From NCBI GenBank assembly GCA_000508965.1, contig BAHV02000011.1, positions 10,358 through 74,357 on the forward strand: 64,000 nucleotides of DNA. The letters are read 5' to 3'. This stretch comes from Dielma sp000508965. Its GTDB lineage: Bacteria; Bacillota_I; Bacilli_A; Erysipelotrichales; Erysipelotrichaceae. Both the position numbers and the translations under genes were made by a program. Within the stretch, counting starts at the first letter, position 1. Every line of letters begins with the position of its first letter. The notes under the pieces were generated by a model, which searched no databases, had not been told where the DNA came from, and was given only the letters and a program-made list of their open reading frames with translations. Below are positions 41,524 through 49,775 of the stretch, piece after piece.

Positions 41524-42939
41524 ATGGAAAGAAAGACTAAAATTATTTGCACCATTGGTCCAGCTACTGAAAGTGAAGAAATGTTAGTTAAAATGGCTGA
41601 AGCCGGAATGAATGTTTGCCGTTTAAACTTTTCTCATGAAACACATGATGCACATCTTGAGAGAATCGAGAGAATCAGAAAAGTAGCCAAGGAATCCGGT
41701 AAGAAATTTGCAATTCTGCTGGATACTAAGGGACCTGAAATTCGCTGCGGCGTTTTCAAAAACGGGCAGGAAACATATGCGAAAGGTGATATTGTTACCC
41801 TGGTTCGTGAGGAAATCGAAGGAACTAAGGAACGCTTCCACATTCAATGTCCGGAAATGTTTGACGATGTTTCGGTTGGCGGTACAATTTTGATTGACGA
41901 TGGTAAAGTGCGTCTGACAATTCTCGAAAAACGTGACGGTGAGCTTGACTGCCGTATTGAAAATCCAGGTGTGATCAAGAACCGTAAGGGATGCAACGTG
42001 CCGAATGTTAAATTAAGTATGCCATTCATTTCACCAAAAGATGAAAGCGATATTCGTTTTGCGGCAAGAAATCATTTAGATTACATTGCTGCTTCTTTCA
42101 CTAGAAGAAAAGAAGATGTGCTGGCAATCCGTCGTATTCTTGAAGAAGAAGGCGATAATCATATCCAGATCATCGCAAAGATTGAAAACCAGGAAGGTTA
42201 TGACAATCTTGATGAAATCTTGAACGTTGTTGACGGTATCATGGTTGCCCGCGGTGACTTAGGTGTTGACGTATCTGTTGAGTTAGTACCAATTTATCAA
42301 AAGCAAATGATCAAACGTGCTAATGCGTTTGGCAAGCCGGTTATCACAGCAACTCATATGCTTGAATCAATGCAGTCAAATCCTAGACCGACACGTGCGG
42401 AAGCGAGCGATGTTGCCAATGCTGTTTTAGACGGTACAGACGGCATCATGCTTTCAGGTGAATCAGCAGTCGGTGCATATCCGATTGAAGCGGTTCAGAC
42501 AATGGATAAGATTTCTAAAGCGATGGAAACAATTCTGCCTTACCGTGAACGTCTTGATAAAGCAATCGCTACCTCAAGAAAAACAAAGGAAGATGCTATC
42601 GGTATGTCAGCGGCTGATACTGCGATGTCTTTAGATGTTGCTGGTATTATCTGTTTCACTTCAAGCGGTAATTCAGCAAGAAGAATTGCGAAATTCCGTC
42701 CGAAGGCACCAATCATCGCTGTATGCTTTGATGAAGAGGTTGAGCGTTCATTGGCTGTTAACTGGGGTGTATCTACATACCTCAGCAAGACAGTTAATAC
42801 TCAGCTGAATGAATGTGAATTAGCAAGAGAAATCGCCAAAGAACACGGCATTGCTGTTGGCGAGACAATTATCTTGGTTGCTGGTTATCCAACGGGTTCC
42901 GGCGCAACCAACACAATGAAAATTATTGATGTTGAATAA
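41524..42939 (+). CDS. pyk: Pyruvate kinase
   Basis: 471-residue enzyme converting PEP and ADP to pyruvate and ATP. Signature blocks are R-L-N-F-S-H, I-L-L-D-T-K-G-P-E-I-R, the catalytic Lys region I-I-A-K-I-E-N-Q-E-G, and M-V-A-R-G-D-L-G-V. The C-terminal allosteric domain is present, but the extra PEP-utilising domain of Bacillus Pyk (about 585 residues) is absent. RBS AAGGAG. Confidence 0.97.
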   Translation: MERKTKIICTIGPATESEEMLVKMAEAGMNVCRLNFSHETHDAHLERIERIRKVAKESGKKFAILLDTKGPEIRCGVFKNGQETYAKGDIVTLVREEIEGTKERFHIQCPEMFDDVSVGGTILIDDGKVRLTILEKRDGELDCRIENPGVIKNRKGCNVPNVKLSMPFISPKDESDIRFAARNHLDYIAASFTRRKEDVLAIRRILEEEGDNHIQIIAKIENQEGYDNLDEILNVVDGIMVARGDLGVDVSVELVPIYQKQMIKRANAFGKPVITATHMLESMQSNPRPTRAEASDVANAVLDGTDGIMLSGESAVGAYPIEAVQTMDKISKAMETILPYRERLDKAIATSRKTKEDAIGMSAADTAMSLDVAGIICFTSSGNSARRIAKFRPKAPIIAVCFDEEVERSLAVNWGVSTYLSKTVNTQLNECELAREIAKEHGIAVGETIILVAGYPTGSGATNTMKIIDVE

Positions 42940-42947
42940 GAATGCGA

Positions 42948-42976
42948 CTGAGGCTGAGAAGCCTCGGTTTTCTTTT
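42948..42976 (+). terminator. Terminator of pfkA-pyk
   Basis: CTGAGGCT (42948-42955), GAGA loop, AGCCTCGG (42960-42967), then TTTTCTTTT. Confidence 0.9.
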
Positions 42977-43005
42977 GGCAGAATTTATAAAGTTCACAAA
43001 TAAAA

Positions 43006-43031
43006 TTGTTTATTTTATAGACAATAAACAA
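43006..43031 (+). promoter_or_regulatory. Inverted-repeat operator candidate before nagB
   Basis: TTGTTTATT (43006-43014) and AATAAACAA (43023-43031) are perfect 9-bp arms around TTATAGAC. The centre TATAGACAA resembles the core of GntR-type NagR (dre) sites, but the resemblance is partial and from memory. It lies about 75 bp before the nagB -10. Confidence 0.5.
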
Positions 43032-43103
43032 CATTCAACATTATTTTATGTTCTTTATTGATAGTTTGAAGTCTGCGGGCTATGATTTTGCTTCACTCTT
43101 TGA

Positions 43104-43109
43104 TATAAT
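43104..43109 (+). promoter_or_regulatory. nagB promoter -10
   Basis: TATAAT 27 bases before the nagB ATG; the -35 is poor, consistent with activator or repressor control, though that is inference. Confidence 0.6.
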
Positions 43110-43135
43110 AAAATTATCAACAAGGAGGGTATTTT

Positions 43136-43855
43136 ATGAAAGTAATCGTAGTAGAAAATTATGCAGAAGTAAGTGCTGAAGCATTCAAAGTAATGCATGA
43201 ATTAGTGGCGTCTAAATCCAATGCAGTATTAGGCTTGGCAACTGGTTCAAGCCCGATCGGCTTATATGAAAATATGATCAAAGACCATAAGGAAAACGGT
43301 ACTAGCTATGCTGAATGTCAGAGCTTTAATCTTGATGAATATGTAGGCATCGACCGTAACCATGAACAGTCTTATTATACATTTATGCATGAAAATCTGT
43401 TTAACGGTATTGATATTAAAGAAGAAAATGTACATCTGCCATATGGCAATACAAAAGAAGACTGTGAAGCTTATGAACGTTCAATGGATAATGTAACTGT
43501 TGATATTCAAGTATTAGGTATCGGCAGCAATGGTCATATCGGTTTTAATGAACCAGGTACTTCTTTTGATGAAGAAACACATATCGTTACTTTAAAGGAA
43601 GGTACACGTAAGGATAATGCGCGTTTCTTTGAAAACGACATCAATAAGGTTCCTACGCATGCAATCACAATGGGTATCGCAACAATCATGAAAGCTAAAA
43701 AGATTCTTTTAGTTGCTGCAGGCGCTAATAAAGCAGATGCTGTCAGTGCCATGGTTGATGGTCCGGTAAGTGTTGATTGTCCGGCATCTGTTCTGCAGAA
43801 TCATTCAGATGTAGTGGTTATCGTTGACAAAGCGGCAGCCAGCAAGTTAAAATAG
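43136..43855 (+). CDS. nagB: Glucosamine-6-phosphate deaminase
   Basis: 239-residue enzyme converting GlcN6P to Fru6P and ammonia, feeding amino sugars into glycolysis. L-A-T-G-S-S-P-I-G-L-Y (about 34-44), F-N-L-D-E-Y-V-G (catalytic Asp), G-I-G-S-N-G-H-I-G-F-N-E-P and the C-terminal V-D-C-P-A-S-V-L-Q-N-H are typical. It is the short Bacillota form without the allosteric C-terminal extension of E. coli. No nagA is next to it. Confidence 0.96.
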   Translation: MKVIVVENYAEVSAEAFKVMHELVASKSNAVLGLATGSSPIGLYENMIKDHKENGTSYAECQSFNLDEYVGIDRNHEQSYYTFMHENLFNGIDIKEENVHLPYGNTKEDCEAYERSMDNVTVDIQVLGIGSNGHIGFNEPGTSFDEETHIVTLKEGTRKDNARFFENDINKVPTHAITMGIATIMKAKKILLVAAGANKADAVSAMVDGPVSVDCPASVLQNHSDVVVIVDKAAASKLK

Positions 43856-43864
43856 GGAAGACGA

Positions 43865-43888
43865 AACAGTCGCAAGGCTGTTTTTCTT
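43865..43888 (+). terminator. Terminator of nagB
   Basis: AACAGTC (43865-43871), GCAA loop, GGCTGTT (43876-43882, one T-G pair), then TTTCTTTT. Confidence 0.8.
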
Positions 43889-43901
43889 TTGGAGGGTAGT
43901 T

Positions 43902-44750
43902 ATGGCCATAAAAATGATTGTTATGGATATGGATGGCACGCTTTACCGCAATGATAAATCGATTGATCCATCTACCATTGAAATACTGAAACAATGTCAG
44001 CAGCAGGGAATCGTGCTTGTTTTGGCATCTGGCAGAAATTGCGGCGATCTGCTGAAAGTAAGTGAAATCTTGGATATGCGTGAAACCGGCTATATCGTAG
44101 GCATTAATGGCCTTGAAATCATGTGCTTAAAGGATGGCAGTCATGCGGTTGAGGGACAGCTTGACAGCAAGGATGCAAGTTATGTTTTCAAGCTTGCTCA
44201 TCGTTATGATTTAAAGGGCATCGCTTTTACCTTTGAACGCTTTTATTTCTATGTAAGACCTTATCATCGCTGGTGGAATCGCATGCTGTCATTCTTTGAA
44301 GGAAAACTGAAGGAAATCGGCTTTGAAGGTGAAATGGTGAATAACTGCTATTTGAAGCATCCGGATGATTTGATTGAACCAGCAATCAATAAGCTGATTC
44401 TTCAGGATGACAAAATTGTTCAGTTAAAGCCAAAGCTGATGAGTGCGTTGACTGACTATGATGTGATGATCGTCGGACCGCGCTGGCTTGAAATCATGAA
44501 AAAAGGCGTCAGCAAGGGGAAAGGTGTTTTGAAAGTAGCGCAGCGGCTGGGTATTAGCAGTGATGAAATCATGTGCTTTGGCGATGCGGAGAATGACCTT
44601 TCTATGATTGAATGTGTTAAATATGGCATTGCGATGGGGAATGCGATGGAGAATGTTAAGGCAGCGGCTTATTATGTGACCGATACCAATATGCGGCAGG
44701 GAATCGTTAAAGCGATTGAGCATTTTAAGGATGAGCTTTATGAGCGATAG
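43902..44750 (+). CDS. Cof-type HAD-IIB sugar-phosphatase
   Basis: 282-residue haloacid dehalogenase-type phosphatase. Motif I is M-D-M-D-G-T-L-Y (8-14), motif II is in L-A-S-G-R-N, the cap domain of the C2B type lies in the middle, and motifs III/IV are K-G-x-G-V-L and F-G-D-A-E-N-D-L-S-M. Substrates of such enzymes are sugar phosphates or flavin/PLP-type phosphates; not readable here. A clear paralogue is at 53318. RBS GGAGGG. The end overlaps the HD-domain gene by 11 bases. Confidence 0.92.
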   Translation: MAIKMIVMDMDGTLYRNDKSIDPSTIEILKQCQQQGIVLVLASGRNCGDLLKVSEILDMRETGYIVGINGLEIMCLKDGSHAVEGQLDSKDASYVFKLAHRYDLKGIAFTFERFYFYVRPYHRWWNRMLSFFEGKLKEIGFEGEMVNNCYLKHPDDLIEPAINKLILQDDKIVQLKPKLMSALTDYDVMIVGPRWLEIMKKGVSKGKGVLKVAQRLGISSDEIMCFGDAENDLSMIECVKYGIAMGNAMENVKAAAYYVTDTNMRQGIVKAIEHFKDELYER

Positions 44751-45267
44751 CATGGTAACGCAAAGCGGTGAGAGAGTCACACCGCTGGCTTGTGATGAAA
44801 AACAGATTCATATTGAGGATATTGCCCATGCCCTGTCACAGCTTTGCCGGGCAAATGGACATACGAAATATTTTTATTCAGTTGGTCAGCACTGCATTAA
44901 TTGTGCTTTAGAAGCTAGGGCGCGCGGCTTCAGCAAGCAGCTGCAGCTGACAGCCTTGCTGCATGATGCCTCTGAGGCCTATATGGCGGATTTGATTCGG
45001 CCTGTCAAGCAGCAGATGCCAAAGTATTGTGAGGCTGAGGATCAGCTGCTGGCGGTTGTTTTGAAGAAGTATGGTCTTGATCCTAAAATACCGGCTTCAA
45101 TCAAAGCGATTGATGATGCGATACTGTATGCAGAATTTAAGGATTTGGTAGGGCCTGAATTAATTGAGTATCAAGCCGAGCTGATCGCTGAACCGGATTT
45201 AAAGGAAAAAACTTGTACAGAAATCAAACAGGCTTATTTGAAGCTGTTTCATGAATTGACGCAATAA
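44740..45267 (+). CDS. HD-domain phosphohydrolase
   Basis: 175 residues. The metal ligands of the HD superfamily are visible as V-G-Q-H-C (His), L-L-H-D-A-S-E-A-Y (His-Asp) and a later I-D-D-A-I. The G-x-H...H-D-A-S-E-A-Y-M-A-D pattern resembles YfbR/5'-nucleotidase-type proteins from phage and bacteria. Substrate unknown, probably nucleotides. ATG 44740 after AGGATGAG is preferred to the frame start at 44716. Confidence 0.85.
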   Translation: MSDSMVTQSGERVTPLACDEKQIHIEDIAHALSQLCRANGHTKYFYSVGQHCINCALEARARGFSKQLQLTALLHDASEAYMADLIRPVKQQMPKYCEAEDQLLAVVLKKYGLDPKIPASIKAIDDAILYAEFKDLVGPELIEYQAELIAEPDLKEKTCTEIKQAYLKLFHELTQ

Positions 45268-45280
45268 GCGTCTTTTTTTT
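45258..45280 (+). terminator. Terminator of the HAD-HD pair
   Basis: GACGC (45258-45262), AATAA loop, GCGTC (45268-45272), eight T. Confidence 0.88.
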
Positions 45281-45307
45281 GTCGTCTTTGTCTAAATATT
45301 GTATACT
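45279..45307 (+). promoter_or_regulatory. Promoter of the lipoprotein gene
   Basis: TTGTCG (45279-45284), 17-bp spacer, TATACT (45302-45307). Confidence 0.65.
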
Positions 45308-45329
45308 AAGGGTAAAGAGGGGTGGTTTG

Positions 45330-47054
45330 ATGAAGAAACTTAGCTTATGTGTACTTGCGTTTTTACTTTGTGCCTGTCAGCCTGCAATACCCAATGAATC
45401 ACTGAATGAGGGAGATTCCAGTGATGTCAGTACCGAAACGGATTCAAAGCCAGCCATCATCATGCCGGAAATAGAATCTTTTATGAAGGATCTTGGGGTT
45501 ATGAAGCTGAATGGCGATGCTGTTTCTAATAATCAAAAGGCAGCAATCATTGAATGGCTGAAATCTTTAGAAATAACGCCGACTCATGAATATGACGAGC
45601 AATTAATGATTAGTGAAAATGATGTTTCAACAAATTCAGACAATGCGTTAACAACTCTCATTGATGTAGATTATGGTGATCAAGGTTTTGCTGTTTATTA
45701 TGCTTTTTTGTCATCAAACATTTATTTTCTGAAATTTAAGGGTTCTGCGAATATCTATCCGGTTGACTATTTTGAGCTTTTGAAGCATCCTGCCTTTATA
45801 CGAGATAAGAGCTTGGATATTTCATCCTTAGGCACAGCCTATCAGCCGGATTTCACTATTCCGGCCGATGCAAGAGTTTCTAAACAGTTTTTGGCAGAAA
45901 ATAGATCAGAGATAACCATTGATTTGCCTTACTTGTCATTGGGAACATGGGAAAGTGTTGCCTTTAGTAAGGAGCAAGCGGAACGAAATATTCAGCAGCT
46001 GATGCTTGCTTTCTATGCGGAGCAGCAAGGATTCTTTAAGAAGATGCAATACGTATTCACCCTAGTAGAACCTATTGCTGTGGGAAGCTATGCCATGGAT
46101 GATACTGATGAAATCGTCATTGACGGCCAGCTCATAGAATTGGAAACGCCGGTTCCTGATTACAGCGAATTCTACAAGGGCGAGGCGATCCGGCAGAAAT
46201 ATGAAGAATTATATGGAGAGCCGTTAGGGATGATTGAGAGTGATAACAGGCGATGGCTCGGTTACACTTATGAGGCTGAATATGATTTGTTCACCTATCA
46301 TGAGTATCGTGACGGTGCTGTTGGCGGGTATACTTATGATACACCCTATGCCTATGATGTTAAGCTTTCAGGTGATGAAATGATCCTTCAGGTCGCATCC
46401 ATCAGCACAAACTTTGTATATGACAAAGAAACTGTCAATTGTTATAAAAATTCAGGCTTGCCAATTGCTGACCGTCATTTCTCAGCGGCAGCTAAAGCTG
46501 ACGGCTATTTGACGATTAAGGAATTAATTGATGAGCAGGGCAGCTATCTCAATAAATTTGAAATCCATGGCAAGCTCAATTCATGGGGAAGCTATTCATT
46601 GAATAAGGTTGAAGATAAAACATTGATTACAATGCCTGAAAAGGATGTTATTTTCTATAATAACTTTGAGAGGATCGATCAAAATACAATCTTCCTGCCT
46701 TTGTTTGACTGCAATTTAGCCCGCAGCGCGAACACGACGATGCTTTATGATATGAATCTTGATTTAAAAATCTGCAATCGCTATACATTTTATGAAGATG
46801 AACGCTATGCGCTTGTTTACACAGGGACTATTAATAAGGGGGAATTGCTGGTTTATGTTTTGGATAAGCAAAATAAAACCTTTAATCAGCCAATGAGTCA
46901 AAGCGAAGCTGATTTCTATTATCAGCAGTTAAAGGACGCAAACCCTCATTTAAAACTAGATACAGAAATGATTCTTTATGAAGAAAACGGTCAATCTCTG
47001 CTTTATTTAAAAGGGACGAATACGACACTTGATACGGTAATTAAACTAAAATAA
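45330..47054 (+). CDS. Large hypothetical lipoprotein
   Basis: 574 residues. Signal peptide with lipobox L-L-C-A-C (Cys near residue 18), then a Ser/Thr/Asp-rich spacer and a large extracytoplasmic part. A segment about residues 195-245 (G-T-W-E-S-V-A-F-S-K-E-Q-A-E-R-N-I) vaguely recalls DUF3298-like outer-surface domains, but I do not assign a family. ATG 45330 follows AGAGGGGTGG; the frame upstream belongs to the terminator/promoter region. It is a single-gene unit facing ybaK across a shared terminator. Confidence 0.82.
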   Translation: MKKLSLCVLAFLLCACQPAIPNESLNEGDSSDVSTETDSKPAIIMPEIESFMKDLGVMKLNGDAVSNNQKAAIIEWLKSLEITPTHEYDEQLMISENDVSTNSDNALTTLIDVDYGDQGFAVYYAFLSSNIYFLKFKGSANIYPVDYFELLKHPAFIRDKSLDISSLGTAYQPDFTIPADARVSKQFLAENRSEITIDLPYLSLGTWESVAFSKEQAERNIQQLMLAFYAEQQGFFKKMQYVFTLVEPIAVGSYAMDDTDEIVIDGQLIELETPVPDYSEFYKGEAIRQKYEELYGEPLGMIESDNRRWLGYTYEAEYDLFTYHEYRDGAVGGYTYDTPYAYDVKLSGDEMILQVASISTNFVYDKETVNCYKNSGLPIADRHFSAAAKADGYLTIKELIDEQGSYLNKFEIHGKLNSWGSYSLNKVEDKTLITMPEKDVIFYNNFERIDQNTIFLPLFDCNLARSANTTMLYDMNLDLKICNRYTFYEDERYALVYTGTINKGELLVYVLDKQNKTFNQPMSQSEADFYYQQLKDANPHLKLDTEMILYEENGQSLLYLKGTNTTLDTVIKLK

Positions 47055-47088
47055 GCATAAATCAACCTTAAAGATCAATTTATGCTTT
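47053..47088 (+). terminator. Bidirectional terminator between lipoprotein gene and ybaK
   Basis: AAGCATAAAT (47053-47062) pairs with ATTTATGCTT (47078-47087). The flanks are A- and T-rich enough to serve both strands. Confidence 0.75.
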
Positions 47089-47559
47089 AATGAGATCAGC
47101 TGTCTCTGCATGGATAAGCTGAATCAGTTCATGAGGATTCATTTCAATCTGAAAACCGATTTTACCGCCGCTGAAAATGATTGTATCCAACGTTTGACAG
47201 CTTTCGTGCAGTACGGTTTTATACAGCTTTTTCATGCCGATGGGCGAACAGCCGCCGCGGATATAGCCGCTGATTTTGTTGATTTCACTGACCGGAATCA
47301 TATCTACGCTTTTTTCATTCACCGCTTTTGCACATTTCTTTAAATCCAGTTCATGTTCAACAGGAATAACAAATACAAAATAATTTTTGCTGCTGCCGCG
47401 GGTAAGCAAGGTTTTAAATACTTTTTGCGGATCCTGTGAGCATTTTTTAGCAACCGATACACCATCGATAGCGCCATCATCTGCATCATAAGTATATGTC
47501 TGATAACTGATTTTGGCTTTATCGAGAATCCGCATCGCATTTGTTTTTTCTAATTTCAT
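47080..47559 (-). CDS. ybaK: Cys-tRNA(Pro)/Cys-tRNA(Cys) deacylase YbaK
   Basis: 159-residue trans-editing protein that hydrolyses Cys mis-charged on tRNA-Pro. The YbaK/EbsC fold signs are the N-terminal K-T-N-A-M-R-I-L-D-K-A-K-I-S-Y, D-G-V-S-V-A-K, K-V-F-K-T-L-L (catalytic Lys), G-Y-I-R-G-G-C-S-P-I-G-M-K-K and I-F-S-G-G-K-I-G-F-Q-I. It is one of few minus-strand genes. Confidence 0.94.
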   Translation of the reverse strand: MKLEKTNAMRILDKAKISYQTYTYDADDGAIDGVSVAKKCSQDPQKVFKTLLTRGSSKNYFVFVIPVEHELDLKKCAKAVNEKSVDMIPVSEINKISGYIRGGCSPIGMKKLYKTVLHESCQTLDTIIFSGGKIGFQIEMNPHELIQLIHAETADLIKA

Positions 47560-47611
47560 AAAATCACCGCTGATATTATAATCCTAAATTACAAAAAGTG
47601 AAAGAAAAAGG

Positions 47612-47640
47612 TTGAACTTTAGGTTTTTGTCCATTATAAT
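47612..47640 (+). promoter_or_regulatory. Promoter of the riboswitch-controlled antiporter
   Basis: TTGAAC (47612-47617), 17-bp spacer, TATAAT (47635-47640). Confidence 0.85.
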
Positions 47641-47654
47641 AATGAAGTATTTCC

Positions 47655-47772
47655 ATTAGGGGAGTAGTCTGCGCTGTGAGCGTCATTAAATCAACATCAT
47701 GTTTCATTACAGAAACTGGTTTAATTATAAAAGACAAGACCTATGTTACGCTATGTAGCATAGGCTTTTTTT
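47655..47772 (+). promoter_or_regulatory. yybP-ykoY-type (Mn2+) riboswitch with terminator
   Basis: The leader starts with AGGGGAGTAG (47658-47667), the hallmark opening of the yybP-ykoY class, has the inner elements CGTCATTAAATCAACAT and CAGAAACTGG (47710-47719), and ends with AGACCTATG. The last bases start a terminator: CCTATG (47740-47745) pairs with CATAGG (47759-47764), then seven T. Mn2+ binding would be expected to favour read-through into the antiporter. The second conserved loop is not an exact consensus match, so the call needs a covariance search. Confidence 0.72.
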
Positions 47773-47786
47773 CGGGAGGAAGCATC

Positions 47787-48716
47787 ATGCTGGATTTTTT
47801 GTTATTAATTGTAGGATTTGCATTTTTAGTAAAGGGCGCTGATTTCTTCGTGGATGGGGCCAGCTCAATCGCTGATCATTTAAAGGTGCCGGCGATTGTC
47901 GTCGGATTGACTATTGTTGCCTTTGGCACCAGTGCTCCGGAAGCGGCGGTCAGCATCACTGCCGGTATATCGGGGTCTAATGCGATTGCGGTAGGCAATG
48001 TTGTCGGTTCTAATATTTTCAATCTGTTGATCGTACTTGGCGCGTCGGCAGTTTTAAAAACTGTAAAGGTGCAGAAGCGAATCATTGATTTTGATTTGCC
48101 GGTCATGATTGTCAGCGGCTTATTGCTTTGTCTGTTTTGTTATACCGGCAATGTAGTCAGCCGTCTTGAGGGGGCTATTTTGTTCGTGTTGATTCTCGCT
48201 TATGTTGGGTATACGGTAATTACTTCATTAAAAAGCCGTCACAGCATTGAAGTGAATGAGCCTAAATTCAATGTTCCAATGAGTGTAGCGGTATCAATTA
48301 TCGGTTTAGCACTGATTATTTTCGGCGGTCAGTGGGTTGTTGATTCAGCGACTAATATCGCCCGCAGTTTCGGCTTGAGTGAGACGCTGATCGGTTTGAC
48401 AATCATTTCCGTAGGTACATCGCTGCCTGAGCTTGTTACCTCGGTTGTGGCTGCACGCAAAGGACAAAGTGATATAGCCTTAGGGAATGTTATCGGTTCT
48501 AATATTTTTAATATTCTGTTTATCATCGGTTTGTCCTCAATGGTGAATCCGATTGAAATCGCACCGGTTATCTTTACCGATTTGATCTTTATGATGGTGA
48601 TTTTCATTCAGACGCTGGTAATATCAATGAAACAGAAATGCTTTAATAAAAAGGCGGGAATTACGATGCTGGTACTCTTCGCAATCTATCTTACCTATAT
48701 CATTATCAGAAATTAG
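47787..48716 (+). CDS. CaCA family cation (Ca2+/Na+-type) antiporter
   Basis: 309-residue membrane protein with about ten helices in two inverted halves. The alpha-repeats are near 40-75 (V-A-F-G-T-S-A-P-E-A-A-V-S, G-N-V-V-G-S-N-I-F-N) and 205-245 (I-S-V-G-T-S-L-P-E-L-V-T-S, G-N-V-I-G-S-N-I-F-N), both with the ion-binding Glu. The family exports Ca2+; the Mn2+-type leader suggests that Mn2+ may be the substrate here, as for other genes under this riboswitch. ATG 47787 has GGAGGAA; the longer frame from 47676 runs through the riboswitch and is rejected. Confidence 0.92.
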   Translation: MLDFLLLIVGFAFLVKGADFFVDGASSIADHLKVPAIVVGLTIVAFGTSAPEAAVSITAGISGSNAIAVGNVVGSNIFNLLIVLGASAVLKTVKVQKRIIDFDLPVMIVSGLLLCLFCYTGNVVSRLEGAILFVLILAYVGYTVITSLKSRHSIEVNEPKFNVPMSVAVSIIGLALIIFGGQWVVDSATNIARSFGLSETLIGLTIISVGTSLPELVTSVVAARKGQSDIALGNVIGSNIFNILFIIGLSSMVNPIEIAPVIFTDLIFMMVIFIQTLVISMKQKCFNKKAGITMLVLFAIYLTYIIIRN

Positions 48717-48736
48717 CCGCAAGGCTTTTTTTCTTT
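48715..48736 (+). terminator. Terminator of the antiporter gene
   Basis: AGCC-GCAA-GGCT (48715-48726) followed by seven T. Confidence 0.75.
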
Positions 48737-48788
48737 TGTGACATAAATCGTGTTAGGTTTAAAGGTATACTACCTCTGAGGTGATAAA

Positions 48789-49001
48789 ATGAAAAGTTTT
48801 ATTGATTATTTATGTCTGATCAAGAGGTATAATAAGGATGCCTTTGAACGGGATCCGATGTATCGCTGCAAAATTATCAATCAGTATTTATTTCGCTATA
48901 TCAATGAATGTAAAAGACAGGGATATATGCCGGAAGATGCCGCAATTTATCAGCGGGAAAAGGAAGCCTATGAGCAAAAGATCCGCCATCTGCGCTTTTA
49001 A
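48789..49001 (+). CDS. Small basic hypothetical protein
   Basis: 70 residues, soluble, rich in Lys, Arg and Tyr, probably all helical. It has no domain I recognise. RBS TGAGGTGAT, promoter-like TATACT at 48768-48773. It stands alone between the antiporter and the hydrolase gene. Confidence 0.7.
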   Translation: MKSFIDYLCLIKRYNKDAFERDPMYRCKIINQYLFRYINECKRQGYMPEDAAIYQREKEAYEQKIRHLRF

Positions 49002-49024
49002 CGTTTTTATGTGATTAAGTTTCC

Positions 49025-49053
49025 TTGCCGCCGATGCGTTGATATGCTATTCT
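49025..49053 (+). promoter_or_regulatory. Promoter of the alpha/beta hydrolase gene
   Basis: TTGCCG (49025-49030), 17-bp spacer, TATTCT (49048-49053). Confidence 0.55.
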
Positions 49054-49077
49054 TAATTTAAAGGTAAGGGTACATAT

Positions 49078-49695
49078 ATGAAAAATATTCTCATTCATGG
49101 TTTAGGTCAAAACAGTGAAAGCTGGCAGGCTGTCAGACAGTACTTAAATGAAGCCGGCATAGAGGCCGATTGTCCTGATTTATTTAAGGCATATCCGCAA
49201 GCCATAACGTATGATGCGCTGGCAAAGGCTTTTGCTGAAGACTGCCAAAGGTATAATGAAAAGGTGAATTTGTGCGGGCTTTCACTGGGTGGGATTTTGG
49301 CGCTTGATTATGTCAAAGCATCTCCGGAAAAGGTAAATTCAGTTATTTTAATTGGTACACCATATGAAATACCTAAACGGCTGTTTAAGCTGCAAGGATT
49401 CATATTTAAACTAATGCCTGAATCAGCGTTTAGAAAAATGGGATCTAATAAACATGACTTTATGAGTCTGGTTAATTCAATGGGCAGCTTGGATATAAAA
49501 AAAGATCTGAACAGGATCAACAGTCCTGTTTTGATCTTATGCGGTGAGAAAGATTCAGCAAACCGTAAGAGCGCGCTTAGACTGCATGAGCAGATTAAAG
49601 ACAGTCAATTTAAATTGATTCAAAATGCGGGTCATGAAATAAATACAGATTATCCTGAAGAACTAGCAAAAGCAATGATTCCTTTTTGGAAGTAA
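49078..49695 (+). CDS. Alpha/beta hydrolase
   Basis: 205-residue alpha/beta-hydrolase fold. Oxyanion region H-G-L-G-Q-N-S-E-S-W (5-14), nucleophile elbow G-L-S-L-G-G (about 65-70), acid in C-G-E-K-D-S (about 157) and catalytic His in A-G-H-E-I-N (about 181). Esterase- or lipase-like; substrate unknown. Confidence 0.9.
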   Translation: MKNILIHGLGQNSESWQAVRQYLNEAGIEADCPDLFKAYPQAITYDALAKAFAEDCQRYNEKVNLCGLSLGGILALDYVKASPEKVNSVILIGTPYEIPKRLFKLQGFIFKLMPESAFRKMGSNKHDFMSLVNSMGSLDIKKDLNRINSPVLILCGEKDSANRKSALRLHEQIKDSQFKLIQNAGHEINTDYPEELAKAMIPFWK

Positions 49696-49775
49696 ATTGA
49701 TTGGTTCAGTCTTCCTGTTATCCGCAAGCTGATACTTTAGGATATTATTTGCTATTCTATGAAAGGAGGGAATCA

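Noticed and set aside
42961..43135. cre site for CcpA before nagB
   Set aside because: No sequence close enough to TGWAANCGNTNWCA was found on either strand in this stretch or before pfkA.
47676..47786. Longer start for the antiporter gene
   Set aside because: The extra 37 codons run through the riboswitch and terminator and lack membrane-protein similarity; ATG 47787 has a proper ribosome site.
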